Part shown: piece after piece, positions 1-11,700 of the stretch | How positions within the stretch are numbered: the stretch's first letter is position 1 | Layout of the letters: every line of letters starts with the position of its first letter | Assembly (NCBI GenBank): GCA_007115705.1 | Contig: QXEO01000433.1 | Coordinates: 248,001 to 312,000 of the forward strand | DNA: 64,000 nt | Source of the DNA: Dactylis glomerata | Taxonomy: Eukaryota > Streptophyta > Magnoliopsida > Poales > Poaceae | Direction of reading: 5' to 3' | Made by a program: the position numbers and the translations under genes | Notes under the pieces: model-generated | Databases searched by the model: none | The model's input: the letters and a program-made list of their open reading frames with translations, nothing else | What the model was told of the DNA's origin: nothing

Positions 1-505
1 CGTGCAAGGTGTACCAGTTTGGTTCGTGCCATTCATGGCTGGATGGATGGACGCTATAACCACCGGTAGGGTAACCCCACCTCGTGTATGCACGTTCGTC
101 CGAAACCGCCGCGTGGAGGACGGAAGAATTTCAGGCGCGCCCACACAACCTCTGGTGGACGGTAGCGCTGCAGGGGTCACCCTCACGCCCCATGCATGCA
201 GCAAAAATGTTTGTGCGTATCTCCCTCTGCAGAATAAAACCGAGAAAGTACAGGTTGTGTGCTTATGCGTATCTGCAGGTTGGATTGGATGGCTGTGAGT
301 ACATGTTCTCAAAGAGACGTGATGTGAAGGGAATTGGGGCAAAGGACGACCTACAAAACAGGCCGGGGACACGCTTGAGTACCGGTAAAATCCCACATAA
401 GCTGTTGAACAACCATCCGTGTTTTTACTCTGAGCGGCGATGGTTTCGCTACTCTCGGGTCTCGGCTAGGCGGCGGCTCTTCTCCGCCTTCGTTGTTGCT
501 CTTTT
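1..505. other. Unassigned sequence, no gene seen
   Basis: No protein family, LTR, TIR or RNA gene is recognisable on either strand. Open frames here are short, overlap each other and show no conserved motif. It is probably old degenerate repeat, but that is only inferred from the surroundings. Confidence 0.3.
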
Positions 506-1180
506 TTCTTGAACAGGAAGCTGCATTAATTTCTTGCGGTTACAGACCAGATTACATCAGGGGCCCGAAGTAAAAAGGAAATTACAAGTTGGTCTTGGAA
601 ATATGCAATGAGGATCCTAAAAAGATTCTCGAAAACACGATCAGGTCCTCGATCGATGCCGGTGCGTCGAGCCCAAGAACGACCGCCTACGACCTCACTG
701 CCGGGGAACATGCCACTTGGCGTGAGGGAGACGATGGATGCCATCCCGAAGTTGAAGAAGGGCCTCCAGATCCAGAGGTTGCAGTCGAAGTTGGTCGCCA
801 TTCGACCAGTAGAGGCAGGGGCAGGGCGATGGTCGATGGCTTTTGTCCCCCGCTGATGAACACTTTGAAGTGGCCGACGAACCCATAGATCGGTGGTCGT
901 CCAAGGACCACCGTGTTTGCACTTGAAGATGCAGCAGAAACACCCCGTCACCGGCGTGGTCCGCATCCAAGACCGCCGCCACCACACCCTCTCCCCTCGC
1001 CTCCACGGCCGGCCGGGGAAGAAGCAGGAAGCGTATCCGGAAGACGAAGCACGCCAGGACCCTAGGCCTTATTTAGAAGGATGGCGCCGGTGACCTTCAG
1101 CGCCGCGACCGGCTCCTCCCAAAGGAGCAGCACCGCGAGAAGGAGCACCAACTACCGGCAACAGATCTGGCCAGAAAGAT
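506..1180 (-). mobile_element. Possible 3' end of a retroposed sequence (LINE-like or processed), minus strand
   Basis: Read on the minus strand, the stretch ends in an AT-richer tail (about 600 to 520) that closes with a short A-run (T-run on the plus strand at 503-510). This layout resembles a polyadenylated 3' UTR. The upstream part (about 1180-620) is GC-rich and holds an open frame of about 150 codons at 987-526 with no recognisable domain. A retroposed 3' end, from a LINE or a processed transcript, is the simplest reading. No target duplication or reverse-transcriptase motif was found, so ordinary degenerate sequence is equally possible. Confidence 0.2.
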
Positions 1181-1952
1181 CTGCTAAGCAGTCCTAGGCA
1201 TAACGCCAAACACGGGCACGAGGCCCACACCTACTGCTACTACTAGTATATACAGAGGGCCGGCCTCCTCTCCCTCGACCTCTCCGGTCAGCGAGGCCGC
1301 CGAGAAGGGAGGGAGAGGAGCTGGAGTCACATGGGAGACTCTCACGAGGGGGGAGGAGAGAGAGAGCGAAGGGGGGGAAAGAGCGCTTTCTATGATGCAC
1401 TATTGTTGCTCCTTAGAACATCCCAACCACGTTTTTTAAAGCCTATTAAACGTTGTTAGTGGCGTTGGACATGAAAATCGTGTCCGATCGTGTCTTTTAA
1501 AAGTCTCTTCGTGCTGACGCAGTCCAATGCAACATCGGATGCTTACCGCACAATCTCCGTCGACCCATAGGAGTTGGTCTGGTAGCGCCGGCCACAAAAG
1601 ACATCTACAAAACCGACAGTCGAGAGCCATTTGTGAGTGACCCAGCGTAAACGCGACATCCACGTTGCCTCGCCCTTTCTCATGACCCAGCCTAAACTGA
1701 ATCGCCACGCCACCTTGTTCCGACGCCGGTAGGTGGGTGTCGACTACCCTTGTAGGCCCCTGTAGGTCGTCTTCAAACTCGCCGGCGTAAATCGGTTTGT
1801 CGAGCTCAAACCTCGCAGCAGTTGTGACCATCTTGACCCAACCTTGCACGCATGTCGTTCGGCAATATGTCTATTCAAACAATCTTTTGCATAAAAATAG
1901 ATAGGGAAAGTGTTTACTTGTTTGTTGACCGACATTGACTAATTTATAGACC
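1181..1952. other. Non-coding stretch upstream of the PIF/Harbinger fragment
   Basis: Around 1250-1390 the plus strand is strongly purine/pyrimidine biased, with GAGAG-type runs. The rest, about 1440-1850, may be the 5' non-coding part of the element whose transposase starts at 1953. That is inferred from position only. No terminal inverted repeat was identified. Confidence 0.25.
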
Positions 1953-2262
1953 ATGGATAATGATGATGGGATGATGATTCAAGAGTTGATGGAGGATGGT
2001 GCCGAGGCCGCTACCTATGACGAGGAGCACTTGAAGATCATCATTTTTTTCCTCTTAGAATGCAAGTGGAGCTTAATGTTAATACCAAACACAGAGGTTC
2101 AAACTTTAGGAGGAGAAAGTCTAAGCCAAGGCAGAGGATGGAGGGTCATTGCATCCTGTACGCCGACTATTTTCTCGAGGGGTTCACATATACCACAATT
2201 TTTTTGGTGGATCTTCAAAGTGGATTTAAAAAAAATCATAAAAATTGTGTTCGTTGTGAGAG
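1953..2262 (+). pseudogene. PIF/Harbinger-type transposase, N-terminal fragment, frameshifted and cut by the CACTA insertion
   Basis: The frame opens with an acidic ATG start (MDNDDGMMIQELMEDG at 1953). It continues in a second frame with a basic stretch ending RRKSKPRQRMEGH, then LYADYF, and in a third frame KIIKIVFVVR near 2230-2258. This order (acidic N-terminus, K/R-rich block, LYADYF, ...LKIV..VR) is what I know from the start of grass PIF/Harbinger (HARBI1-like) transposases. At least two frameshifts, one in a T-run near 2045 and one in the A-run near 2227, make it a pseudogene. It stops where the CACTA element begins. Right of that element only a few codons (GAGTAC, 14125-14130) could continue it, so most of the gene is missing. 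Confidence 0.6.
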
Positions 2263-2265
2263 GGA

Positions 2266-2282
2266 CACTAGTGGAAAACAGG
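2266..2282 (+). repeat. Left terminal inverted repeat of the CACTA element
   Basis: CACTAGTGGAAAACAGG pairs with the right end at 14106-14122 with two mismatches in 17 positions. It abuts the GGA target duplication. Confidence 0.95.
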
Positions 2283-2287
2283 GCATC

Positions 2288-2475
2288 AGTCCCGGTTCGT
2301 TTGGGCCTTCAGTCCCGGCTGCGCAACCGGGACTAACCAACCGGGACTGATGCCAAATCTTTAGTCCCGGTTGCTATACGAATCGGGACTAAAGAGAGAC
2401 CACGTGGCAGGGGCCGGGAGCTCGTGGGCGTAGGACCTTTAGTCCCGGTTCGTGTTACGAACCGGGACTAAAGTG
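2288..2475. repeat. Left subterminal palindromic repeats (TAGTCCCGGTT motif)
   Basis: Several inverted pairs of TAGTCCCGGTT and AACCGGGACTA, separated by a few bases, lie at about 2288-2346, 2361-2392 and 2441-2472. In En/Spm such subterminal repeats are the binding sites for the accessory transposition protein. The assignment is by analogy. The same motif recurs at the right end and at two internal sites. Confidence 0.85.
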
Positions 2476-2789
2476 TCCACACGTGGCAGCCTCTGCTGCT
2501 TCTTTATTTTTCTGGATTTAATTGTTATTTAGGGGTTTAGGGTTTATTTGTATTTTGCTCCGTTTAATTTTTTGATTCATTTCAAACAAGTTTTCTTATA
2601 TACTTATTCATACAGCATTACAACATAATATACAAGCCGATACATATATAATATATTTGGTCCACCGAGCATATACATACAAGTATATAAGATCACGACT
2701 TATTCACACACACAACTTGTTCACACACATAAGATCACGACTTGTTCACACACATAAGATCACGACTTGTGTTTAATTACACACATTGT
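2476..2789. other. CACTA 3' flank of the accessory gene, no gene
   Basis: AT-rich non-coding sequence between the left subterminal repeats and the stop codon of the accessory gene. A short imperfect repeat of ACACATAAGATCACGACTTG occurs at about 2690-2770. It probably contains the 3' UTR of the minus-strand gene. Confidence 0.5.
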
Positions 2790-5700
2790 CTAATCGAAAC
2801 TGACATGAAATTCACCCTTTGGGTTAATGACATGTTCAAGCAGAAATCCGGCTATTTCCTCTTGAATTCCTACTATGCGTTTAGTCGGTGATAGCCAATT
2901 CCGCTTTGCTTCAAACTACGAAGAAGAAGATCAATATGAATATGAATCATCATAACAAAATTTATGCCAATAAATGAATTTGTCAGTATATTGTTTACTT
3001 ACTGTTTGAAAATCAATTCCTTCAGTGACCTCCGCACGAAGGTTCTCGCAAGCGTAGTATGCACATAGATTAGTCCCCGATGGCTGCCTCGCACACTTTA
3101 CGAGAATAGATTTTAGTCAGTGATATATCAAGATTGATATACTTAATGGTATTTGAAACTAGAAGTAAAGGGATGTGTGGACCTAGCTCGTACGACTTAC
3201 CTCGATCGTACGGTACCTCAGCTCATTTTTCCATTCACCTTTTGCTATGCTTATAAACCTTTTCCAAACACTGCCGAGCAAACCAAATGAATAGATGAGT
3301 TATAGATGAACGAAAGAGACCGATATAATGCCGTAATGATTGAAATTACCTATTAATCATATCAATGATGCTTTGGTATTCATCAAGTTTTTTATCCAAC
3401 GAGTCAAAGATTTCAACCTTTCCATAGTCAGGTTCAATCTTTAGCAATATCCAGTGGTAACTGCGTGCAAGTTTAATTATATAAGTTAATAACTCATCAA
3501 TTACACTTATAACATCGAGTAAGGAAAAGTAACTGTGTATAAGATAGTAACACTCACCTGCAGTTGTACGGGAACAATATTCTAGCTCGGTATTCCTGCG
3601 TAAGTAGGAACTCTAGCAAGATGTCCTCCGTCTCGTTGCGTTTGTTCTGTATCATCGCTCCGTTAACTTGATTTGGATCAATGAATCCCACTTGGAAGAC
3701 ATTCCTTTTCTTACATTCCATACTCTTCATTCTGCATAATAAACAGCGTAGTGAGGGATATAATTACATGCAAACAACGAGTTGAGCTAGAGACTTATAG
3801 AAATAATGAATCACTTACAGAACATAGGCACTGACGAGAGATTTGTCGAGCGCGTCTTATTTGAATAGCTGAAAGAATTCATCAAACTCAATATGCACCA
3901 AGTCTTCACCTAAGAAATGGTCCCGTGAGATTTTTAAAAGGAGAAAATCTTGCGTGCCCTTTGCGGCTTGCAGGTACCACTTATGCAATTTTCGCATTTG
4001 TGTTGGTAGATTTTTTTCAATCTTAGGTGGGACCAGACTCTTCCCCTTTTCATATTGCCGTGCCATAGGCGCCTTTGGGATATCTTCATGTATCAATTGA
4101 GAAAGAGTCAAACCAGCTTCAGCAGCAAAGTCGGCGGGATTGGGTTGGGCAACACTCCCACCAGCATCACTAGCAAAGACCTTTAGCGGGGAGATCGATT
4201 TCTTGGTCTGTGCTCCAAGCTGGGCAACGTCTCTTTTCCCTCTTGCAGTTGCGCTTGTCTTATTAGCTTCTTTTTTTGCATCTACCTGCTTATCCAAACA
4301 ATGCTTGTAGTCATCTGGCTTACGCAATTCATATTGCGAAGGCTGGGTAAGCATATCAAAGGCCCACTGCTTCTGTTCTTTAGTATATACCTGCTTTGGT
4401 GTAGGGGTCGGGCGTAGCGCTGCGAGCTTTCTTTTCACTTTGGCTCTATCCTCCGCCTCAATTTCTTCAGCAGTCTTCTCGACAGGAGGAGGCGGCACCG
4501 CCTTAACTTTCTTGGCCCGTTTCTTCGGAGAGACATTGCTAGTGGACATAGCAGCGGACTTGCCATAACTCTGGGACTTACGAGTGGGCAGAGGCGGCGG
4601 AGGTGGCGGAGGCGGCTGACATTGACGCGGAGATCGATGTGGACTCGGGGTATGGTGGTAGTCGTCCCTGTCGTCGTCGGGAGGTGGTGAATTGCGAGGA
4701 CACGGAGGAGAGGGTGGCCGCCTTGGCGCCGAGCCTGGAAACACGATGTGTTTCTTATCCCAATGAATGATACCACCCAGTACTTCTCCAAGTGTTGCCT
4801 CATCTTCAGGTCCAGCGACGTCAAGATAGAGGGACTCATACCCCCTTTCAATTGCATCCACCCCGACCTTAGCATAGCCCGCTTGAATCTCACGGCCATG
4901 CCAGGTTTGTCCAGGTCCAGATGGTAACACATAGCCAACCGCCACCTTCATCGATATGTTCTTCATGGGAACATGCAGCTCACAGTTTGTCTTCTTGGTG
5001 ATATCATCCACGGGGTAGTGTAACATCGGTACCTCCGTGGAAGCCACGCTGCTTCTCCGTTGAGATCGGTCGCCTGATGCATGTTCTAGGTGTTGCTGAT
5101 GCTGAGTTGCCCCTTGCGACTTTAATTCCTCCAGTGCCTTCTGCTGCAGTAAATACAACTCTCTCAGCTTAGCCTGTTGCCTTTCTATGCTCTCTATCCG
5201 TGAGGCCTCCTCCTGCGCCTTTCGCTTCTTCGCTCTCTCTCGGCTTCTATAAGTCTGGCTCTCTTCGGCGAACCCAGACATCCACGGAATGGCAGAACCC
5301 AGACCCCGTGTTCGTCCCGTGTGTTCTTTGTTCCCGAGGGCCTTTGTCAGCTCGTCGTTCTCTCTGTCCGGCTTGAACGTCCCCTCTTGAACCTCGGCGA
5401 TTGTCTTGACAAGTGCTCCCAGGGGTTCAGCAATTTGTTTCTTCTCTTCGACTAATTTCCCTGTTCTCTCATCATAGACAGCCCCATGGGCAAGTGCCCA
5501 ATTTCTTGACCTTCTAGGCCATTGTTCTGTTTCTGGTTCGATGCCTTTTTCTCGTAGGACGGCCTCTTGCATATCCCACTTAGGCTCGGCCCTTTTGTAG
5601 CCACCTGGACCCAACTTATGGTGATATTTCTTTTTCGCGGCATTTACCTGATTTTTCTTACTCCTTAGCTTACCCAGCTCGGACTCCTTGTACTCCACAA

Positions 5701-6509
5701 ATACGTCCCAGTGATCCCGCAGGAACTCATTGGGGCCAGCAAATTCTGGAGCTTGTCGATCGGTGTTGATATAGGCGTTCCATAACCTCTTCTTGTGGTT
5801 ACTGAACTGTGCAGCCATCTTCTTGAGAGCCCACTCCTTGACTTTCTCCTTCTGTTTCTCTGCTTCTTCCAGGGACTCGGTGACCGGCAGATTGAAATGT
5901 GGAATAAGGGAATCCCAAAGTCTGTCTTTCAAGACCTTGGTGATATAATTGACTGCTGCACCCTCTTCTGGCTCTGGCTCTGCTGGCTCTCCCTTTGCCG
6001 GCTTGGGCTTATACCAATACTGAATGCTTATCGGCACCATGTCCCTGACAAGACATCCACATTGATGTGTGAACGTATTTGCGACACTATGGGGTTCCAA
6101 TGGTTCGCCTTCATGTGAGAGACGCCCAATCGTGTAATGCTGATTCGATGCCAGCCGTTTTGCCGGGCCTCGCTTCTTTCTAGAAGATTCAGAGGTCTAA
6201 AATAAGAAAACACTCGTTAATATATATACCACATAATGCATCGTCATCTACTGATTCATGAATAGAGTCTTCATATATATATACCTCGCCGGTCCGTGTT
6301 ATTAAGTCACGTCCAGTCCCTTGTGAGCCGTCCTCGCAATCATCATTTTCGGATTCATGCGGCTGCTCCTCCTCCATTCCATCACCCGACTCGTTCAAAA
6401 ATTCTGAGCCGTCTCCTTCTGCACGGGTGGTACCCTCTCCTATAATATTCAATATCTCTTCTTCACCTTCTCTTCCGGCGCCGAGATCCATAAATGAATT
6501 CCATAACAT
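2790..6509 (-). pseudogene. CACTA accessory gene (ORF2/TNP1-like) with C-terminal Ulp1-like (C48) cysteine protease domain, one in-frame stop
   Basis: I infer seven exons from GT/AG sites and matching phases: 6491 (or 6509)-6285, 6196-3819, 3731-3558, 3460-3350, 3270-3201, 3095-3003, 2915-2790. Exon 1 is very acidic (MDLGAG start). Exon 2 encodes about 790 residues with basic, Pro-rich and coiled-coil stretches typical of plant CACTA ORF2 proteins (Transposase_24-like). Exons 3-7 have the Ulp1/SENP peptidase layout: His in SYHWILLKI (codon about 3456), Asp in EIFDSLD, Gln in ARQPSGTN, and Cys in GTNLCAYYACE (codon about 3065). A single TAA at 3859-3857 interrupts exon 2 thirteen codons before its donor; the expected residue there is Gln (CAA). 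Domain order is known for some plant CACTA and MULE elements. Its role in transposition is not established. Without the stop the frame is intact through all seven exons. Confidence 0.8.
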
Positions 6510-6539
6510 AGATTAATACGTCGAGTAAACAATATACCA

Positions 6540-7270
6540 GATAGATATAGATCAACAACATTACTATTTCCATTTTTCTAACTATTTGCATTTTCTGACT
6601 AATGCATTTTCTAATTCTAACTCTATTTCTAACTCTATCCCGGACATTGTAATATTTCTATTTCTAACTCTATTTTCTAACTAGTAATATTACTAACTCT
6701 ATTTTGTAAGTCTATTACTAACAATATTCCTATTTTTAACATACTAATTTCTAACATTTCACTAACAATATTCATATTTCTAACATATGAATTTCTAACA
6801 TTTCTAACCCTAACATATGAATTTCTAACATATTAATTTCTAACATTTCTAACCCTAACATATGAATTTCTAACATTTCTAACCCTAACATATGAATTTC
6901 TAACTATTTCTAACTATTAACTATTTCTAATTATTTCTATTTCTAACATTTCTAACTATTAACTATTTCTAACATTTCTAACATTTCTAACTATTTCTAA
7001 CTATTAACTATTTCTAACCCTAACATTTCTAACCCTAACAAATAAATTTATAGCTATTTCTAACTATTAACTATTTCCAATTATTTCCTAACTATTAACT
7101 ATTTCTAATTATTTCTATTTCTAACATTTCTAACTATTAACAATTTCTAACATTTCTTACTATTTCTAACTATTAACTATTTCTAACCCTAACAAATAAA
7201 TTTCTAACTATTTTTAATTATTTCCTAACTATTAACTATTTCTAACCCTAACATTTCTAACTATTTCCTA
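6540..7270. repeat. Low-complexity TTTCTAACTATTAAC-type array
   Basis: About 700 bp of degenerate short repeats built from TTTCTAAC, TATTAAC and CCCTAACA units, in the region upstream of the accessory gene's first coding exon. It may be an intron of that gene, because a possible donor lies at 7333. No coding potential was seen. Confidence 0.85.
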
Positions 7271-7329
7271 CTTAATATAACCCTAATAAAATTAAACAAA
7301 AATTTAACAAAAAAGTTAGAAAATATATA

Positions 7330-7640
7330 TACCTGCAGGGGGGCGGCCGGCGTTGCAGGGGGTGGGCCGGCGGCGTACGTTGCAGGGGGTGGCCGGGCGG
7401 CGGCCGGCCCTGCAGGGGGTGGCGGCGGCGCTGCTGCAGGGGGCGGCGGCGCTGCTGCAGTGCAGGGGTGCGGCGGCGCTGCTGCAGGGGGCCGCGGCAG
7501 GGGCGGCACGGGTGGCGCTGCTAGGGGGTGGGCGGCGGCGCTGCGCTGCAGGGGGCTCGGGCGGCGGCTCTGCTGCAGGGGGCTCGGGCGGCGGCGCTGC
7601 TGCAGGGGGTCGGCGGCGGCGCTCCGTGATTCGGGCGACC
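7330..7640 (-). repeat. GC-rich GGCGGCGCTGCTGCAGGGGG array; possible Pro/Ala-rich leader exon
   Basis: Imperfect repeats of roughly 20-30 bp with CTGCAGGGGG cores. On the minus strand the array is open for over 100 codons of Pro/Ala-rich sequence (from 7644) and ends at CTGCAG followed by GTATATAT (7333), a plausible splice donor. It lies just downstream of the minus-strand TATA box at 7719-7726. It could be a 5' leader exon of the accessory gene, or simply a GC-rich tandem repeat. There is no homology evidence that it is coding. Confidence 0.5.
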
Positions 7641-7718
7641 GCAACGTTGCAGACGATCGACTCCTCCGCGCTGGAAACTGCTAAGTGTTGGGGGAAGAAG
7701 AAGGGGGCGGCGTGGCGC

Positions 7719-7726
7719 TATATATA
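7719..7726 (-). promoter_or_regulatory. TATA box, probable promoter of the CACTA accessory gene
   Basis: TATATATA lies directly beside the palindromic cluster at 7735-7915 and upstream (minus-strand sense) of the GC-rich leader and the accessory gene. The motif is symmetrical, so direction is taken from the gene order. Confidence 0.5.
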
Positions 7727-7734
7727 CCCCCCAT

Positions 7735-7915
7735 TTAGTCCCGGTTGGTGGCTTCAACCGGGACTAAAGGGGGGGGGGGTCTTTAGTCCCGGTTGAAGCC
7801 TAAAGGGTCTTTAGTCCCGGTTGGTGTCTCCAACCAGGACTAAAGACTTTCCGGCGGTTCACGCCCGAGTCCCAGACCTTTAGTCCCGGTTGGTTAAATG
7901 AACCGGGACTAAATG
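7735..7915. promoter_or_regulatory. Internal palindromic TAGTCCCGGTT cluster upstream of the accessory gene
   Basis: Inverted pairs of the subterminal motif occur at about 7736-7768, 7782-7848 (with a degenerate arm) and 7880-7911. They are interior to the transposon, about 9 bp beyond the TATA box at 7719-7726. This suggests the protein that binds the ends could also bind this promoter. Confidence 0.6.
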
Positions 7916-7979
7916 TGTAATAAATGGGCACCAATGCACAGATTTTTTCAGATTTCATTTGAAAATATAAATTTCAAAT

Positions 7980-8690
7980 TTCAAATTGAATAACTTCTGC
8001 ATATTTTAGAATTTGATAAAACTTTGAATATGAAAAGTGTTTGAAATTGAATAACTAATTCAAAACTATTTTCTATTTTCAAAATCAATTATTCTAACTA
8101 TTCAAACAATTAACTATTTTACCATTTTCAATTAAAACAATATTGATTAAAATTCTTTTTGTATATTTTAGAATTTGATAAAACTTTGAATATGAAAAGT
8201 GTTTGAAATTGAATAACTAATTCAAAACTATTTTCTATTTTCAAAATCAATTATTCTAACTATTCAAACAATTAACTATTTTGCCATTTTCAATTAAAAC
8301 AATATTGATTAATTTTTTTTTTGCATATTTTAGAATTTGATAAAACTTTGAATATGAAAAGTGTTTGAAATTGAATAACTAATTCAAAATTATTTTCTAT
8401 TTTCAAAATCAATTATTCTAACTATTCAAACAATTAACTATTTTGCCATTTTCAATTAAAACAATATTGATTATTATTTTTTTGCATATTTTAGAATTTG
8501 ATAAAACTTTGAATATGAAAAGTGTTTGAAATTGAATAACTAATTCAAAACTATTTTCTATTTTCAAAATCAATTATTCTAACTATTCAAAACTATTGAT
8601 TAAAATTCTTTTTGCATTTTTTAGAATCTGACAAAACTTGGAATATAAAAAGTGTTCGAATTTGAATAACTAACCTAAAAATCATACATT
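7980..8690. repeat. AT-rich tandem array, about 162-bp unit, about 4 copies
   Basis: The word ACTTTGAATATGAAAAGTG starts at 8021, 8183, 8345 and 8506, giving periods of 162, 162 and 161 bp. A fifth, diverged copy begins near 8633. The array lies between the 3' end of the transposase gene (8737) and the accessory-gene promoter. It has no coding potential. Confidence 0.9.
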
Positions 8691-8736
8691 TACATCAAAG
8701 GTTTAATACATTATTACACATCACCAACATCCCCAT

Positions 8737-11700
8737 CTAGTGTTTGGGTTTCCTTCTGCACCGTAACCATGGAGTATCTTCTTTGTTTAAGAGGAGGGTT
8801 GGGTCAGTGTTCACTCTGAAGGGCGGAATTTCATCAAACTTGTTATAATCTTCTGACATATATGTCTTGTCCTCCACTCCCACGATGATTCTTTTCCCTG
8901 AGAGAACAATGTGTCGCTTTGGCTCATCGTGTGATGTATTCGTTTTCTTATCTTTTCTCTTTCTCGATTTTGTAGACATGTCCTTCACATAGAAAACCTG
9001 AGCGACATCGTTGGCTAGGACGAATGGTTCGTCCATGTACGCAAGATTGTTGAGATCCACTGTTGTCATGCCGTACTTTTGGTCTACAACTACCCCGCCT
9101 CCTGTCAGCTTGACCCATTTGCACCGAAACAAAGGGACCTTAAAAGACGGTCCATAGTCAAGTTCCCATATCTCCTCTATGTAACCATAATATGTGTCCT
9201 TTGTCCCATTGTCGTGTAATGCATCAAAGCGGACACCACTGTTTTGATTGGTGCTCTTTTTATCTTGGGCGACCGTGTAAAATGTATTCCCATTTATCTC
9301 GTAACCCTGGAAAGTCAATATAGTTGAAGATGGTTTCTTGGCCAACATGGACAGCTCATATCCAACAGTGGCGTCATTTATGAGAAGTGTTTGCAACCAA
9401 CCACCAAAAGTCGCCATGTGGAAGTTTATAATCCAGGAGTTAGACTGCCCAGGGTTTTCCGAGCGTACAATATTCTTATGTCGCTCCATATACAGCTCCA
9501 CCAACGTGGAATTTCGTAAAACTGTGTAGTGTGCTTCACTCAAAGAATGTCCGTCCATACAGTATGCTGATTTCATTCCTAGCGTGCCTTTTCCACTCAG
9601 TCTCCCCTCATGCCGCGATTGAGGAAGACCAATCGGGTTCAGGTCAGGAACAAAGTCAACACAAAACTCAATGACCTCCTCTGTTAGATAGCCCTTGGAG
9701 ATGCTTCCTTCTGGCCTAGCACGGTTATGCACGTATTTCTTTAAGACTCCCATGAACCTCTCAAAGGGGAACATATTGTGCAGAAATACTGGACCGAGAA
9801 TGGTAATCTCTTCGACTAGGTGAACTAAGAGATGCGTCATAATATTGAAGAAGGACGGTGGGAACACCAACTCAAAGCTGACAAGATATTGGGCCACATC
9901 ATTCTGTAACCGTTGTAGATCTTCTAGATTGATTACCTTCTGCGAAATTGCATTGAGGAATGCACATAGCTTCACAATCGGTACTCGAACATTTTCCGGT
10001 AGAATCCCCCTCAGTGCAACCGGAAGCAATTGCGTCATAAGCACGTGGAAGTCATGAGACTTTAGGTTTTGGAATTTTTTCTCTGCCATATTTATTATTC
10101 CCTTTATATTTGACGAGAATCCAGATGGGACCTTGATACTGCTCGGGCATTCAAAAAAGATTTCCTTCTCTTCTTTGGTAAGAGCGTAGCTCGCAGGACC
10201 CTTAGAATCCTCCGGATGCATGCCGTCTCTTCTTTTCATACGGTGCTGGTCCTCACGTGCTTCTGGTGTATCTTTTGTCTTCCCATATAAGCCCAAGAAT
10301 CCTAGTAGGTTCACGCAAACATTCTTCGTCACCTGCATCACGTCGATTGCAGAGCGGACCTCTAGGAATTTCCAATACTCAAGCTCCCAAAATATAGATT
10401 TCTTCTTCCACATGGGTGCATGTCCGCTAGCGTCATTCGGAACAGACAGACTGCCAGGATCCTTTCCAAAGAGTACTTCTAAATCTTTGACCATATCAAA
10501 TATATGATCACTAGTATGGCGTTTAGGCTTGCCCCGGACTTCTGCCTCGCCCTTGAAATGCTTGCCTTTTTTCTTCAATTGATGTTTGGGCGAAAGAAAT
10601 CGACGATGCCCGAGATACACCACCTTCTTACTTTTATCCAAATATATACTATCGATCTCACCTAAACAGTGCGTGCATCCATTGTATCCCTTGTTTGTCT
10701 GTCCTGAAAGGTTACTAAGAGCAGGCCAATCATTGATGGTCACGAACAGCAACGCTCGTAGATCAAATTCCTCTTGTTTGTACTCATCCCACACATGAAC
10801 ACCTTCAGTCTGCCACAGCTATAAAAGTTCATCAACTAATGGCCTTAGATACACATCAATGTCATTGCCGGGTTGCTTCGGGCCTTGGATAAGCACTAAC
10901 ATCATAATAAACTTTCGCTTCATGCACAACCAAGGAGGAAGGTTATAGATACATAGAGTCACGGGCCAGGTGCTATGACTGTAGCTCTGCTCCCCAAAAG
11001 GATTCATGCCATCTGTACTTAGACCAAACCTCAGGTTCCGTGCGTCTTCTGTAAACTCAGGGAAATCTCTGTCGATTTTTCTCCACTGCGACCCATCAGC
11101 GGGGTGTCTCAACATCTGGTCACTCTTACGGTCTTCTTTGTGCCACCTCAACAACTTGGCATGCTCTTTGTTTCTGAACAAACGTTTCAACCGTGGTATT
11201 ATAGGTGCATACCACATCACCTTGGCAGGAACCCTCTTCCTGGGGCGCTCGCCCTCAACATCACCAGGGTCATCTCGCCTGATCTTATACCGAAATGCAC
11301 TGCACACCGGGCATGCATTCAAATTCTCGTACTCACCGCGGTAGAAAATATAGTCATTAAAGCATGCATGTATCTTCTGCACCTCCAATCCTAGAGGGCA
11401 GACAATCTTCTTTGCTTCATACGTACTGGCGGGAAATTCGTTATCCTTTGGAAGCATCTTCTTCATAATTTTCAGCAACTTTTCAAATTCCTTGTCAGAT
11501 AAACCACTCTCTGCTTTCCATTGCAGCAATTCCAGCGTGCTTCCTAGCTTTTTCTGGCCGTCTTCGCAATTTGGGTACAAATCCTTTTTGTGAACATCTA
11601 ACATGTGTTCTAACTTCTCCCTCTCCTTTTCACTTTCACAGTCAATCTGTGCATCAACAATGACCTGACCAAGATCATCAGCGGGCACATCTGATGCCCG

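Noticed and set aside
6780..7260. CCCTAACA units resembling plant telomere repeat (CCCTAAA)
   Set aside because: Units are mixed with TTTCTAAC/TATTAAC, never form consecutive CCCTAAA, and lie inside the CACTA element.
7735..7915. Internal TAGTCCCGG cluster as the end of a second nested CACTA element
   Set aside because: No CACTA terminus or 3-bp duplication near it. The element is continuous in gene order across this point.
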